From contig WBMW01004135.1 in the NCBI GenBank assembly GCA_013396635.1, positions 1,636,162 through 1,700,161 on the forward strand: a DNA stretch of 64,000 nucleotides, in the 5' to 3' direction. Position 1 is the stretch's first letter; each line of letters opens with the position of its first letter. The notes below the pieces were generated by a model. It was not told where the DNA came from. It worked only from the letters and a program-made list of their open reading frames with translations, and did no database searches. The position numbers were made by a program, and so were the translations under genes. Below are positions 37,301-49,103 of the stretch, in pieces. This stretch comes from Penelope pileata (taxonomy: Eukaryota > Chordata > Aves > Galliformes > Cracidae).

Positions 37301-40300
37301 TGTACCTTGTAGGATGAATCTCAGGCATGGTTACATTCAGTACCTTGCTTCAATTGTTTTGAATCTGAACGTTACTACCAAGGAAACTCAAACATGAACT
37401 CCTAAGAAATGCTCTTATTTGTGGAGTTTGCTGAGAGCACTGTCCTTACAGGGATTCCAAATCAATCCTACTACAGGAGGTAACTGCCACTACTAATAAG
37501 GGTTTTGTTTGTAATTTGCTGTATGTTTCCTCAGGATGTCACTTTTCTCATCAGGCAAGCCTACAGGCACTCACTCAACTCCAAACAATATAAAGTCATT
37601 AAATTCTTTTGCCTTGTTAAAGGAAAAGACAACTTAAACCCACACAAATAAAAGGGTCCCGAAAAGCAGAAAAGCAACCTTCAACATCATGCAAGATAAT
37701 TTTTCTTTTATGTTATTAGTTTAGCATTGTGAGCTCCCTGCTTCTAGTCTGACCTTTAACTTTGGTGAGATGCTGTCAGAGTTCCACGTCTAAAATAAGA
37801 GTAAAATGGTTTTGTTTCAGAAGCATGCCTGCTCTGTTCAATCCTTATGTCTTTTGATAACTTCTCCTTTTCTGGGACACTGAAATGTAGCCCAAAGATT
37901 TCCAGCCATAGTTCATCACATTGGACACATTGTTCAAGGTAGAAGAGGAAGGTAAAACAACAGAAATGTTATTTCTGGTAGACTGCTCAATGCCATTGCT
38001 GATTCTTGTCTTTGTTTTTGGTTTTTTATCCGTCTTCCCATTTGTGCTATTAACTTCACAGTACTTTAGCAGACAAATTATTATGCTTTACTCCCATGTT
38101 ACTCTTGTTTATGTCTTCCTTCCTTAATGCAGCATGAAATGTTTTAGCTAGTGCACACAGTGTAATTGGTCACTGAAAAGTCAGGCAAGAATACAGTGAG
38201 TATTTAAGTTTACTTCTGAGCTCAGCTCCTGTGTTGAAGCTACAGTAAAACTTCACATATTCCCTTAAACTGACTGTTACCACTTCTCCTTGGTAGCTTT
38301 TCTAACTATACTGCTTTGCACTGCTGTAAAAACTTTTCACTTTGATCACACCCTGGTAGCACTCAGATACATTTATCTCCTTTGTTCATCCCCTTTGACT
38401 AGAGGGTGGATCTTCCCAGAAAGCTATCTTCTGACTCTGCCCATCTTCACAGTGTCTGAGCATTACATAGAGGTTCACAGCAAAACAAGGCTGTAAATTA
38501 TTTACCTACTTGAATCTAAGCTCAGGCAAGCAATGATTTCATCCCTTTATAGTAAGCAAGTTGATATCATTTCAGCCAGCCCTGAAGAACACAGGTCCAG
38601 AAGCCATGTTCCATCCAGTGTAGCTAATATTATTGTAAATACTGCATTTTAAAGTCCATGTTATGCTGTACAAAAGACCTTTGTGTGTTGCCATAGGGTT
38701 CTGATCCTGATTATGAGGCACACAAAGTATCTTTTGACAATTCTTTGCTATAAGTTCTTACTTGTAAATTGACCTCTTATTTTGTGTGCACAGGAACATA
38801 ACTTCCACGAAAGCTTTTGAGTGTAGCTCTCATTTGTGCAGACACAAACACACACAAAAGTCTGCTGTACAAAAGGCAAATAATGCATGAATAAAAAAAG
38901 TAATTTGGATCAGCTGTCTGTATTAAAAAAAACCAAAAAACCACAAACATACACACTCAATGAACAGACTGAATCTAAGCCTGCCTTCAAATGCCTCAGT
39001 CAAGTTTGGTTGCTTTACAGTTATATTTATTTTCACATTACATTTGAATTTCTATTACTCTGAAAAAGCTGCAAAACCAAGAGAAAACTGACAGAGAGAT
39101 TAGGGTTTAATGATGTGCCAAGTGTCCTCGTGTCTCCAAGAGCCTAGAAGTGGTAATGAATGACAAAGCCCTTTTCTTCTCTTTCAAAAAATTCTGCTCT
39201 TTCCTGCACCAAAATTTGGCTCAAAACAGAAAGATTAGACAAATTCCAGACAAGGTTTTATTATGCTTCAACTGAGTGTGAAAACATTTTGCCAAACTGT
39301 TACGGAGTTTGTGTGTAAGGACTGGACAAGCTGATACTTGCCATGCTTGCATACCAGTAGAGTTTATGGTACACAGATGTATAAAATACTTTGCAATATA
39401 ATTTTGATACTCTGATCCAGTCTAATTACTTGTGTAACTATTCAGAAAAATGATGTGTTTTTTTTTTTTTTTGGCATCTATTTTTCCAGGCTATATCTAG
39501 TTTAAGTACTTGTCAGTCAGAAATCCGAATTATTTTCAATCTGTACCGTTCCATTAAGCAGCCTTTGAGTGCAGTCCTGGCTTTAAGCAGCCAAACTCTG
39601 CATTTTGCTGTATTGAAACGCATATTGTGCAAACTGATTTAGCTAGTCAAGAGATCAAGGTTGTTCTGTATAACTAACCTCTCTACATCTTTCCCTACCA
39701 CTCAACAGTGATGTTTTAATCACCAACAAATCATCATTAGCAATAGCATTGGGCCCACTACCGTGAAAAGAATCCCATTAAAAAGAGCCCTATTCAAGTG
39801 AGATTCTCCCATGATGAGTGATTTGTGAGATGTGGCAGCTGACTGATCTTTAACCTATTTAATATGTTCTATATTTTTAAAAGTTGTAAGGTACTAAATC
39901 AAACACCTTAAAAAGATTATGCAGCTAACTTTATCAACTAAATTTATAATATACTCAAAGGCTGAGATGAGTTGTTTGATGAATCCTCTCACAAAATGCT
40001 GACTGTCTTTCATTTGTGTTTAACTTTTCCTAACTAAACCTCCATCAGTCTTTTTCATTAATTTCCCGGGGGCTGTTGTCAAAATACCAGTCCATGCTAA
40101 CCTGAATCACCCTACTTGCCTTTTTTGAGTGTTTGCATAATAAAACGGCATCTCCCCACGTTCCAAGATGTATTCGTTACTCATGGTGTTTGGCCTGATG
40201 TGATCCCAGCTCCTTTAGGTCTCCTGCACAACAAATGTCTCAGCCTGCTGATTTAAGAGTGTTCATCTGTAGCAGCGATAAAAACAAAATCCTCTCTGAT

Positions 40301-43300
40301 CCTTACTGGACTTAAAGCATTTCATCCTGAGGTGAGGAAAACCAATAGAAACTCCTACTGAACACGTCTGCCTTTTCTGCACCATCATTAAGAACTTAAA
40401 GAACTTAAACTTGTAGAGTTGTAAAGAGTTGTAGTACATTTAGAATAAAACACTTCCTAGCAAATATAATAAAATTAGAACTTTTAGCATCACTCAGATT
40501 TCCCCTTCATTTCTTTTGCTTACTTAAAAAAATTCCCTCCTATTTACACTTGACAGTTGTTTTTGTCCGCTGTTTCTATTTAGGATACATACATTTGAGT
40601 TTTACTTTCTGACACTGTTGCACATTCTCTATTCAAATGTTTTCTAGAAGTTTTCTACAGCTGCAGAAATTCAACCCTTCTCAAGCAAACCAAATTTCAG
40701 GTTGCTATCATCTTCTCTTCACCCTTAATGAATATAAACTTGTTATGATCTCTGCTGATGAGGCAACCACCAACTTCTAGGACAGTAGTAACTTTTATTT
40801 ATTATTGTATTTATCCAAAATCATGTGGTTCAAAATACAGTTCTGTGGCACTGGTTGCAGCACTTTTTAAATACGGAAAAATCTTTAGAACTTTAGAAAC
40901 TGAGTTCAAGCTCTATTTACACTAGTGGCAGATCCTACAGAAAAATTGCATTTTTACTTGATTTCTTTTTAGATAGAAACCATTTTACTGATCATCCATG
41001 TTGCCTTTTGCCATCCTTTTCTAGCTCTACTTTCTATTTTGAGGGTAGTACATTGTTACCTCTGATTTGTTCTTCAGTTTCCCTAGTATCCTCAAATATT
41101 CTATATTCTACTTACGCTTTTGACTGCTATTGTGCTCTGAGCAGACATTTGTAATGACTCAGATAGCACTCTCGAGCAGCAAAAGCTCGGTTAAATCTAC
41201 CACACAGAAATTTGGGGCAGTGCATCCATTTATCTTAAAGAGATCTTTAACGTCTGTATTATGGAATATAATCCTGGGAGAAGTGACTTGCTTCCTTGAT
41301 TTCCTCATCCAAGCTTAAGTCCGTCATAGATGGGCATCACTCCTGCCAGCCACATTTAAATGAAATCAGGAAAATGCAAGTATTCTAGCTTTGGATCCCA
41401 AGTGGCTCATCTGCCTGAGCTGCCTGCCTGAGTCCTGGAGCGAACAGAAGTTCTATTGTGTCCATCTGCTCCATGCTCCTTAGCAATGTCACAACAGCAC
41501 AGAACGGCCTGAGTTGCAATAAAAGAAATCAGACCACATCATTGACAGAACTACAAACAACTGTAATTCAACTCTATGGCATTTGCACATGCATGTGAAC
41601 TGAACAAGGTGCCTGTCCTCTAGGGAGGGAATTTGTTGGGAGGTAACATCAGTATGGACGCTGTTTCTTTCTGGAACTGATCATATGAACAAAGGGTACA
41701 GGTAAAAAAAGCCAAAAAAGTGTTCCAGCTTCGGAAGCCATTGATCAGCAAACCACCAAGCAGCATTAGGCAACAAAATGGGATCATTTGATGTTTCAGG
41801 AACACACTACAGATTTCCAAAGATGTTCCCATGTTTATGGGATTGGGTTTGCAGCTAGCCTGATGAGCTATGCAATCCAGTGCCCAGCTTTTCAGCTGAT
41901 CATATAGATGAGCACATATAGACACTTTTCATGTAAACAAGAGCTAATTTTTGCATTGAACTTGGCAAATAAAGAGCTAAATACACACCAGATACAAATT
42001 TAATCCAAAGTGTCTCCTTTGCTGTTGAAAATGATATTCAAGGTTCCAATAAATGAGTGAAAATACGTAAATATTTGAACAAAAATATAATTAAATTATA
42101 GAAACTCCTGTTTTCACAGCTGGTCATTGGTGCTAATTGCCAGCCTCACATTTCTTCTCTCAAACTCAGCTGATGAAGTTAGCCATGACACTTTCTGTCA
42201 AGAAGCCATTCATTTATACAACAAAACATTAAAAATAAACAAAAAAACCCCACAGTCAACTCTTGTCAGCAGGCTTTGCAAGACATCTTCATGTTAGTGG
42301 TTTGCTTCGTTTGGGCTATACGCAAAAGCTTTTTCTTGCTTGTATTATAATTATTTTTAAATCATCCGCTATTATTTTTCTAACTTCCAAATGCAACCTA
42401 AAGACATGTAAGATACCAGCCTCACCACTCACAAGTCCATTCACTAGCAATAACTCCGAAAGAATGGAAGCTGCAGGACTGATACTCCTTTCCACTACTG
42501 CCAGTGATTTAATTACAAAAGCCATCCCAGCAGGCTCACACTCTGTATCAGATGCCAAATGGGCAGAAGCCGGGAGGCTCTTCCACTCCAGCCCCTGGTA
42601 TGTCTCAGCCTTGGTGGTGAGGAACTGGCTTCTCCTGGGATAAAAGGCTAATTCATCTGCTATATAATGATGCATCTTTCTCGTTTCATCCAGCTGCTTC
42701 CTTCGGAGGAAACAGGCGGTTAAAGAGACTGAAATCTAATTAATAATTAATGTTTAAAGTAGATATACAAAATAGCTCATATCCAATGGGAAATCAAATT
42801 CCTAGAGATGAAATAATAAGAACAAGAAAATATTTAGAGACATTTATCTGCACATTGAAATGGAAGTGCTATGGCCTGAAAATATTATGAAGAGTTCCTG
42901 ATATCTGCTTCTCCATAATAATACATATCAGGTCATGGAACTCAAGTAAAATCCTGAATAACAAATACACAAATGTATAAAGTTCTTTCTCTTATCCCTC
43001 TTCTCTCCCAGGAAACTGTGCTTGGCAAGGTGGAGGATTTACCTGCTGATTGCTCCTTTGGTACCACTGTAATAAGCAGGATACTTTTGAATTGTTCGCA
43101 GGCCAAAGTGGACAAGAGGCTTCAAATGAAGCTGACGGCATTAAGCATGAACAAGTCTGAACATTAAGAGGGAGAAAACAGACCTTATTTTTAAGGCTGT
43201 ACTAGCAAAACCTCTCATACAGAAAGTGAATAATAAATACACTGGATGCCATAGTAATGTCCATGGGGGGAGGTAAGGGATTGCTATAAAACACAGTATT

Positions 43301-44329
43301 TTAACTACTACAGATGTTGCTGCTAGAATTTACAGCTTTCTCTGCGTGCTTATCTCTCCCCACCAGTTTCTGCACACTGAGTCACATTCAAACATGAGCC
43401 ATTTTAAGCCATCTTTTTATTATTTTAACCTTTTTTTTTTAAGCTACAATTAATTTCTTCTGCACTATTCTGTAACGTTAAATAGATTCAAGACCTGTAT
43501 TTACAAACCACATGCAATCCCGTTTTGGCACATGTAAATTACATGCAAATACATTCTAAATTAGTTTGTTTATCACTCCAGAATTCTAATCCAAAGGCTT
43601 TGTTTTTTTGAATTTAGTTTTTATTCTGACATGTTTACAAATGAGTTTGACTCTGGAAAATAACTTAATAAACTCAGGGTTAGCTATGCAATTAGAGGAG
43701 GCATCTGGGAATCATAAAACCTGGAAAACAACATTTACATCTTTTGTACATCCAAGATTCCACTTTTCTTTCTCCCTTGAATACATCATTTCAAAATATT
43801 GCAGTTATTTTTGTATGAGGACAAACAACAAGAATTCATTTTTATAACCAATGACCCCTCTCTCCAACGAGCAATTCATGGGGTAGTACTGGATAAAATG
43901 CACAAAGTAGAAGATTTCATTATAAAAAAAAGAAAATGAAAAATAACTGAATTAACATTGATCATGACTTTTCAACAGCATTTCTTATTATTACGGCCCA
44001 GCAAAGTCTCCTGTGGGCAGTAAAGCTTTCCCATGTATTATTAGCCCTCTACAGAAAGCTATGAAAAGACACAAATCTGTTTTGTCAAAGGACAGAAGAG
44101 CATTTAGTTATAAGAGAAAGTATGGTCATAATCCATTGCCAGGTTAAAGGTGAAGAAAACAGAACTATAACACAAAGCCTTAAGAGAGTAATACTCCTGC
44201 AGTTAATTCCTGAACACCGCAGTAGAGACGCCTGGTTTGTGGGGAGAATACATTCTCAGGGCAACCTGACATCTATACGGTTTATATTTATTAGCCGCAG
44301 CACTATTATATAGCATCTCTATTTGTGCT
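31311..44329. other. long single-copy non-coding stretch
   Basis: About 13 kb without a recognisable gene or mobile element. Open frames reach 139 codons (minus strand, 32999-33418) but match nothing I know. Simple tracts include an A12 run near 35190-35202, a T-rich run at 35642-35652, a T15 run at 39458-39472 and a T10 run near 43431-43440. A possible terminal exon at 43012 is discussed in the findings. Confidence 0.55.
39458..39472. repeat. T15 homopolymer
   Basis: A T15 run in AT-rich single-copy DNA. Confidence 0.85.
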
Positions 44330-44654
44330 GGGTACAAACACACAACACCGGGGTCCTGCTCTGGAAGGCATTTGTTGGGATGCCACAAGTGTCCCTGCAG
44401 CCACTGCGAGAGCCCTGCTATGGCAGTGACCACTCGCACCTGGCAGAGGGAGGGGGACATCTTGCTTTGCTTCGCTCCCTGCAGCGGTCCAGCCCAGAGC
44501 AGCTGCCCTTGGATGCTCAGAAGACTTAGGAACTTTTCCTAGATCATAGAGAGCAGGAGGTTGCTCACAGTGCTGGGTTTGTCAGATCTTTGGCAGTGAT
44601 TGGGGTTTGGCCCAAGTAAGAGGCTGCATGAGTGCCCTGGATCAGCTCCAGCAC

Positions 44655-44671
44655 AGACCTGCAGCAGGTCT
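44655..44671. repeat. 17-bp palindrome AGACCTGC-A-GCAGGTCT
   Basis: Two perfect 8-bp arms around one A. It lies 32 bases upstream of a second palindrome. Confidence 0.85.
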
Positions 44672-44703
44672 AAGCCCCAGACAAGGATGCATTCTGCCTC
44701 AAT

Positions 44704-44722
44704 CCAGGGGCCCGGCCCCTGG
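44704..44722. repeat. 19-bp palindrome CCAGGGGCC-C-GGCCCCTGG
   Basis: Two perfect 9-bp arms around one C, entirely G/C-rich apart from the A and T in the arms. Confidence 0.85.
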
Positions 44723-45170
44723 CAGGAGCAGTGAGCAGGCAGGCACAGGGGATGGCAGCACAGCAGCATCAAGCATCACTCTGAGGCTGTCCTAAAGATG
44801 GGCAGAAAAATCAGGGTCATTACAGATGATTCTTCCCTTCAGTAGTCCCCAGAGGATAAGGACAATAGCTGCAGCTGAGTAACAGGGCAGGTAATGTAAT
44901 AAAAACATCAAGAATAATATAATCCCCTGCTGTCTTCTAGATGGTTCGGACATGCTTATTTTCATTTTTATTTGTATGGCCCAGCAAACACAACTTCGTG
45001 GCTTGCGCTGCCCTCCCCAGGCCCCACTGCAGACCTCACCCCGTTCTGCCCACATCCCTGGCTCTGCTGCCAGCACTGTGTCCCAGCACTCGCAGCACCT
45101 GCACGGTCCAGCGCAGACACCCCAGCTGGCTGCCACGTCAGAGGCAGACCGTGGTGACAGAAGAGTATTT

Positions 45171-48100
45171 CACCTTCCTTTAACCTGCCTTTTAAGGACA
45201 CTGCAGCGATACAACTGCCTCACAGTACCGGCGTTATCTCATTTAGCAGCATCTCAGATAATTGCCTACAACACTGCGCTGAGCTGCCTGATGAACAAGT
45301 CACTGTTCCACCATGGGTTGTCCTGCACTTTCAGTCTCAATTCACAAAACCATCACACCTTCCCCATTCAAATCTCCTAACATTTCCTTTGTGCCTTCAA
45401 GTTACAAGCTCAAAATAATAATAAAGGCTCTGGGTTTTTCTTTCTTGTGGGTTTCCCTGTGACCTTGGCTGACTGCTTCAACATGAAGCATTCTGCATAC
45501 CAAAAAAAATGAACCCACTGGTAATTCTTAGGAAAAAAAATGTAAGAAAAGGTTTTTCTGTGCAGTTCCACTTTCCCTTTTCCTCAGCCCCATCCATTTA
45601 GCTGCATGAGCATCACTGTTTTGCCATCTTTTGTTATACCAGCAATTGGGAGAAAGGGTAGCAGAGAGGCACAGAAGTCTACAAGAAAGCACAAACAGCA
45701 GTAGGCAGCTTCTCAAAAATAAAAAGCAGTTCTATTAAAATCATCCTTTACTTCTGGCATTCTCAGCCCATTTTTCCTGCCCATTGCATTGTCTATTTCA
45801 GTTACCACGTGTCAGGGGCCACTTGGTGTCACACGGAGTGCGTGCAGCCCAGTGACATCCTCGTGGGCAGGGATGCGTGGGTGCTACTAAAATAGGAGTG
45901 GAGCACAGCTAGATGTGTGTGCCCAGCGAGGTTTAAAAATAAAGTCGCAAGCAAAGGTTTGGTCCAGGTGCAATCCAGCAGCACTGGAACAACAGCACAG
46001 TAAAGGCAGCAAAATCCAGCAAGAGCCAGGGCTTATTTCTGGCAGGCACAGCGCTGAGAGAAGGTGGCTTTGCTGGCACGGGGACCCTCAGAGGTGAGCC
46101 TGCTGTGAGCCAGGTGCCAGCTCAGGCACTGCCGTGCCGCCCTCCATTTTGTGATGGCAGTGTAACCCCCTGCTGCCCTCGAGGTGGGCAGAATGCACCA
46201 ATTTCTCACTAAGTCTCGTTCAGGTCACTGAGCAGATAACTGAACAGACAGACAAAAATTCCAAGTGAAGAAACTGTTTCCATACAGATGTCCTTGCTAG
46301 CTAAAATTTCATTAGAAAGAAAAAAAGGAAAGAAAGCTTTCATTAGAAAGAAAAAAGGAAAGAATGCCCCCTAAAACCATCTAATACTAAGAAAGGTTGT
46401 TGCATTTTCTGTTTTGTGGTTTTTGTGTTTTGTTTTGTTTTTTCTGAGGAGTAGAAGATTAAGTTTTCCTCCAGCTTACCCAAAAAGAGAAGCAGCACAA
46501 TACACCTGTGCACAGAATTGCTCGTTTTCACTCTAAGTGAGCTCATTCTGCACATTGTGAAGTACAACAGAAAGCATTATGTGCAAACATTTACAGCATA
46601 AAAAGCCTCGTCACCTGGGATACTTGCTGCTTCTGAAAATTCTGATCAAAGATAAAAACCAAGACAACTCCTTGTAATCAATTATGCACAGATAGTCCTC
46701 AGTGTATGTGCAATTCATAAAAATAATACTGAAAACATAACACGGATTTACATGCAGAAATGAAATATGGACATGGACAGAACACTCATCTGCAGATTGC
46801 TATCTGAAATTGACAACCCCAGCTCTGTAGGTGAGTCTCTGGCTTCCTCCAGCAAATCTCCAGCAGCCCAGGGCCCGTGAAGGTTATGGCAGGATGAGCT
46901 GGACACAGGTTTTGTTTCTGCGTAGGCAGAGAGCACTAACCCCCACGCAAACACACACATCCAAAAAGCACTTGTGGTTAAAGCAAGCCACTGCCGGGCA
47001 ATCTGGTTTTTTTAAAACGTGGGACTACATGGCGAGGTCAGCCCTGCTGTGCTGCTCCCTGGGGACGGACCCTCTGCGTGCTGGGAGGACCTGCAGCCAT
47101 CACCAGCCACATCGCCTCAGCATCAGAAGGGAAGTGGAAGATATACACAGGTTTCCAACACACTGTCATCATTGCTCTCACTAATACCAAATCCCCACTT
47201 CGAGGTCTTTTCTTTTTCGCTCAGCCTTATGACACTCAAGCTGAGGAATTCACGTTGCAATGTCAAACCTTTCATCAACTCCACTCCCCTAAACCTGTAA
47301 AATAGTTGTATTTCCACACGAGGATTTATTCCTGTTTTGTTCTGACATCTTTTTGTCACAGGTCTTGCACGGTTTTGGCTAGTTGAGCCCCAAAGAGTCC
47401 AGGGGACTTAACGAGCAGATCAATTACTGGTCATAAGAAAAGATACTGTCTCTTTAAAGGTTATTTGAAGGTTGATTGCTATCTTATTGCTTATATCCTG
47501 CAAATCTATTCAGCCTTATGAATGAATTTGACCTTTTTATACTTACTGGGAAAAAAAAAAAAAACAGAGCAGAAGTTAATTTAGAGCTCTATAACACAAC
47601 ACTTTTTCCCAGAGAAATGAAAGGGCATTCAAATCGATACCTGCACAATAACACTCTGATGAATGTTTGCACCCAATTTTCTCATTTTGCTAACTTGAGA
47701 TTGGGCATTTTGAATAGTTCTCAAAGAACATATTCTTTATGTGCTGTGAAGTATGTGGTATTGTGTCCAAACAATGCTAGAGGATAATCATTATAGGAGT
47801 ATCACCGGGCCTGAAAAGGTCAGTTAGTTAGAAATGTCAGCTTTCAATGCAGCCATGCCGGACCTTCCTATGGAAGGATCCAATTAAAGGGACATGCCAA
47901 GGTGCATGGAAACATCATGGTGACCCAGAATAATAATAAGGTATTGTGGAAAAGCTTGATATTTTTCTTCAAAAGTAATGGATTAGCCTTTAGTGTATCC
48001 TCTCTGCAGTCTTATTTTGACTTCGTAAATATCAGTTATTCTACATGTATCCAAAAAAGGTCATTTTTTAAAAAACCCAAAGGTGGGGATGAAACAGTCT

Positions 48101-49064
48101 TACTAAAAGTCAACATTGAATAACTGTATGGAAAAAATTCTGGTTATTGGACCGAAAAAAAAGTCATTTCAATAGAACTCAAAACTGCAATATTTGAGAT
48201 GGATAGATGTGGTGTTTTGGGAGACAGATGGGCATAAATCAGGGGAGACAGGCAGACAGGTGAGGGCAAACTTATTCTCCTGGGACATGTTGTGAGCGAG
48301 GGCTGTCTGCACAGGGAAGAGGCAGGAGGAACAGGAACACTGGTCAGTGGATATGTAGCATCTCTGCAATTGTTTTTTTCCAATCAAATGGAGAGGTATA
48401 AATAAGAATTAGGAGGATACTGATCTGCATAAATAAGTAATTATAAGCAACAATATTAATTCTCCTTATCACAGCAAATGGAAATTTTTACAGCTGTGAA
48501 GATGAGGAACTGAATATACTCAGATTTCTGAATCAGGCTCAGGGCAGCCAAAACCAACCTAATGGCACGAAAATGGCACTGTGTTTTCTCTGTGCTCTCT
48601 GTTAGTGCATCACCTCGCTAAAGGATCATCAAGCATGGAACAAGTTCCTTCCAGTATTCCTAGGGTTCAGCTAAAACCGACAACGTTAATTTCACTCTGA
48701 GCTGAGACCTCAGCATATATGTTTCTATTTCACAGTAAAGAAATTCTTGTACTGTGGGTTCAAACAATTTGGGATCTATCGCCTTGCAGAGCAATGAGGT
48801 CTGGTTCCTCCAAGTTGATTTGCACTACTGTGGGCACATGGGGGAATTAACACCAGTGCCACAGTGACAGAAGAAATAGTTCCACTCCTGTTCATCGCTG
48901 AGCATTGAAAGGCTCAGTTATTACCAGACAGATATAATTTCTTTTTCCACCATCTTTCCAAATAAAATGTGAAGTTTCACTAACAAACATGAGCAGTAAT
49001 TATGTTACGCTGTTTAAAAACCCAGACACTATCTCTTGACGCCTACTTAGTCCAAAAATCAATG
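45171..49064. other. single-copy non-coding stretch
   Basis: No gene or transposon is recognised. It contains a 30-bp tandem duplication (46307-46367), a TG-rich tract near 46400-46442 and an A14 run near 47551-47564. A moderately GC-rich patch lies around 47030-47110. Confidence 0.55.
46307..46367. repeat. two-copy tandem duplication, ~30-bp purine-rich unit
   Basis: The unit TTTCATTAGAAAG, then an A run, GGAAAGAAAGC or GGAAAGAATGC, occurs twice head to tail (46307-46337 and 46338-46367). The copies differ by one A in the run and one base near the end, so the duplication is recent. Confidence 0.9.
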
Positions 49065-49103
49065 TAGTCCTTATTAATTGGACTTATTAATTAATAAGGA
49101 CTA
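49065..49103. repeat. perfect 15-bp inverted repeat with 9-base loop
   Basis: The left arm TAGTCCTTATTAATT (49065-49079) and right arm AATTAATAAGGACTA (49089-49103) are exact reverse complements. The loop is GGACTTATT. The loop also repeats part of the arm (GGACTTATT against CCTTATT), so slipped pairings are possible. Known hairpin classes such as terminators do not apply in a vertebrate genome. A decayed MITE core or a replication-slippage palindrome are both possible. Confidence 0.9.

Larger units (their letters stand above)
44330..45170. other. GC-rich block with two perfect palindromes
   Basis: This block is clearly richer in G and C than its flanks, especially 44380-44520, 44600-44760 and 45000-45160. 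CpG pairs are scattered rather than dense, so it does not look like a strong CpG island. It holds two perfect palindromes with one-base centres (44655-44671 and 44704-44722). Several overlapping short open frames on both strands are by-products of the low stop-codon density. No gene or known repeat is recognised. Confidence 0.5.

Noticed and set aside
44330..45170. CpG island with promoter
   Set aside because: GC content is raised, but CpG pairs are thin and spread out. No first exon or promoter motif is evident.
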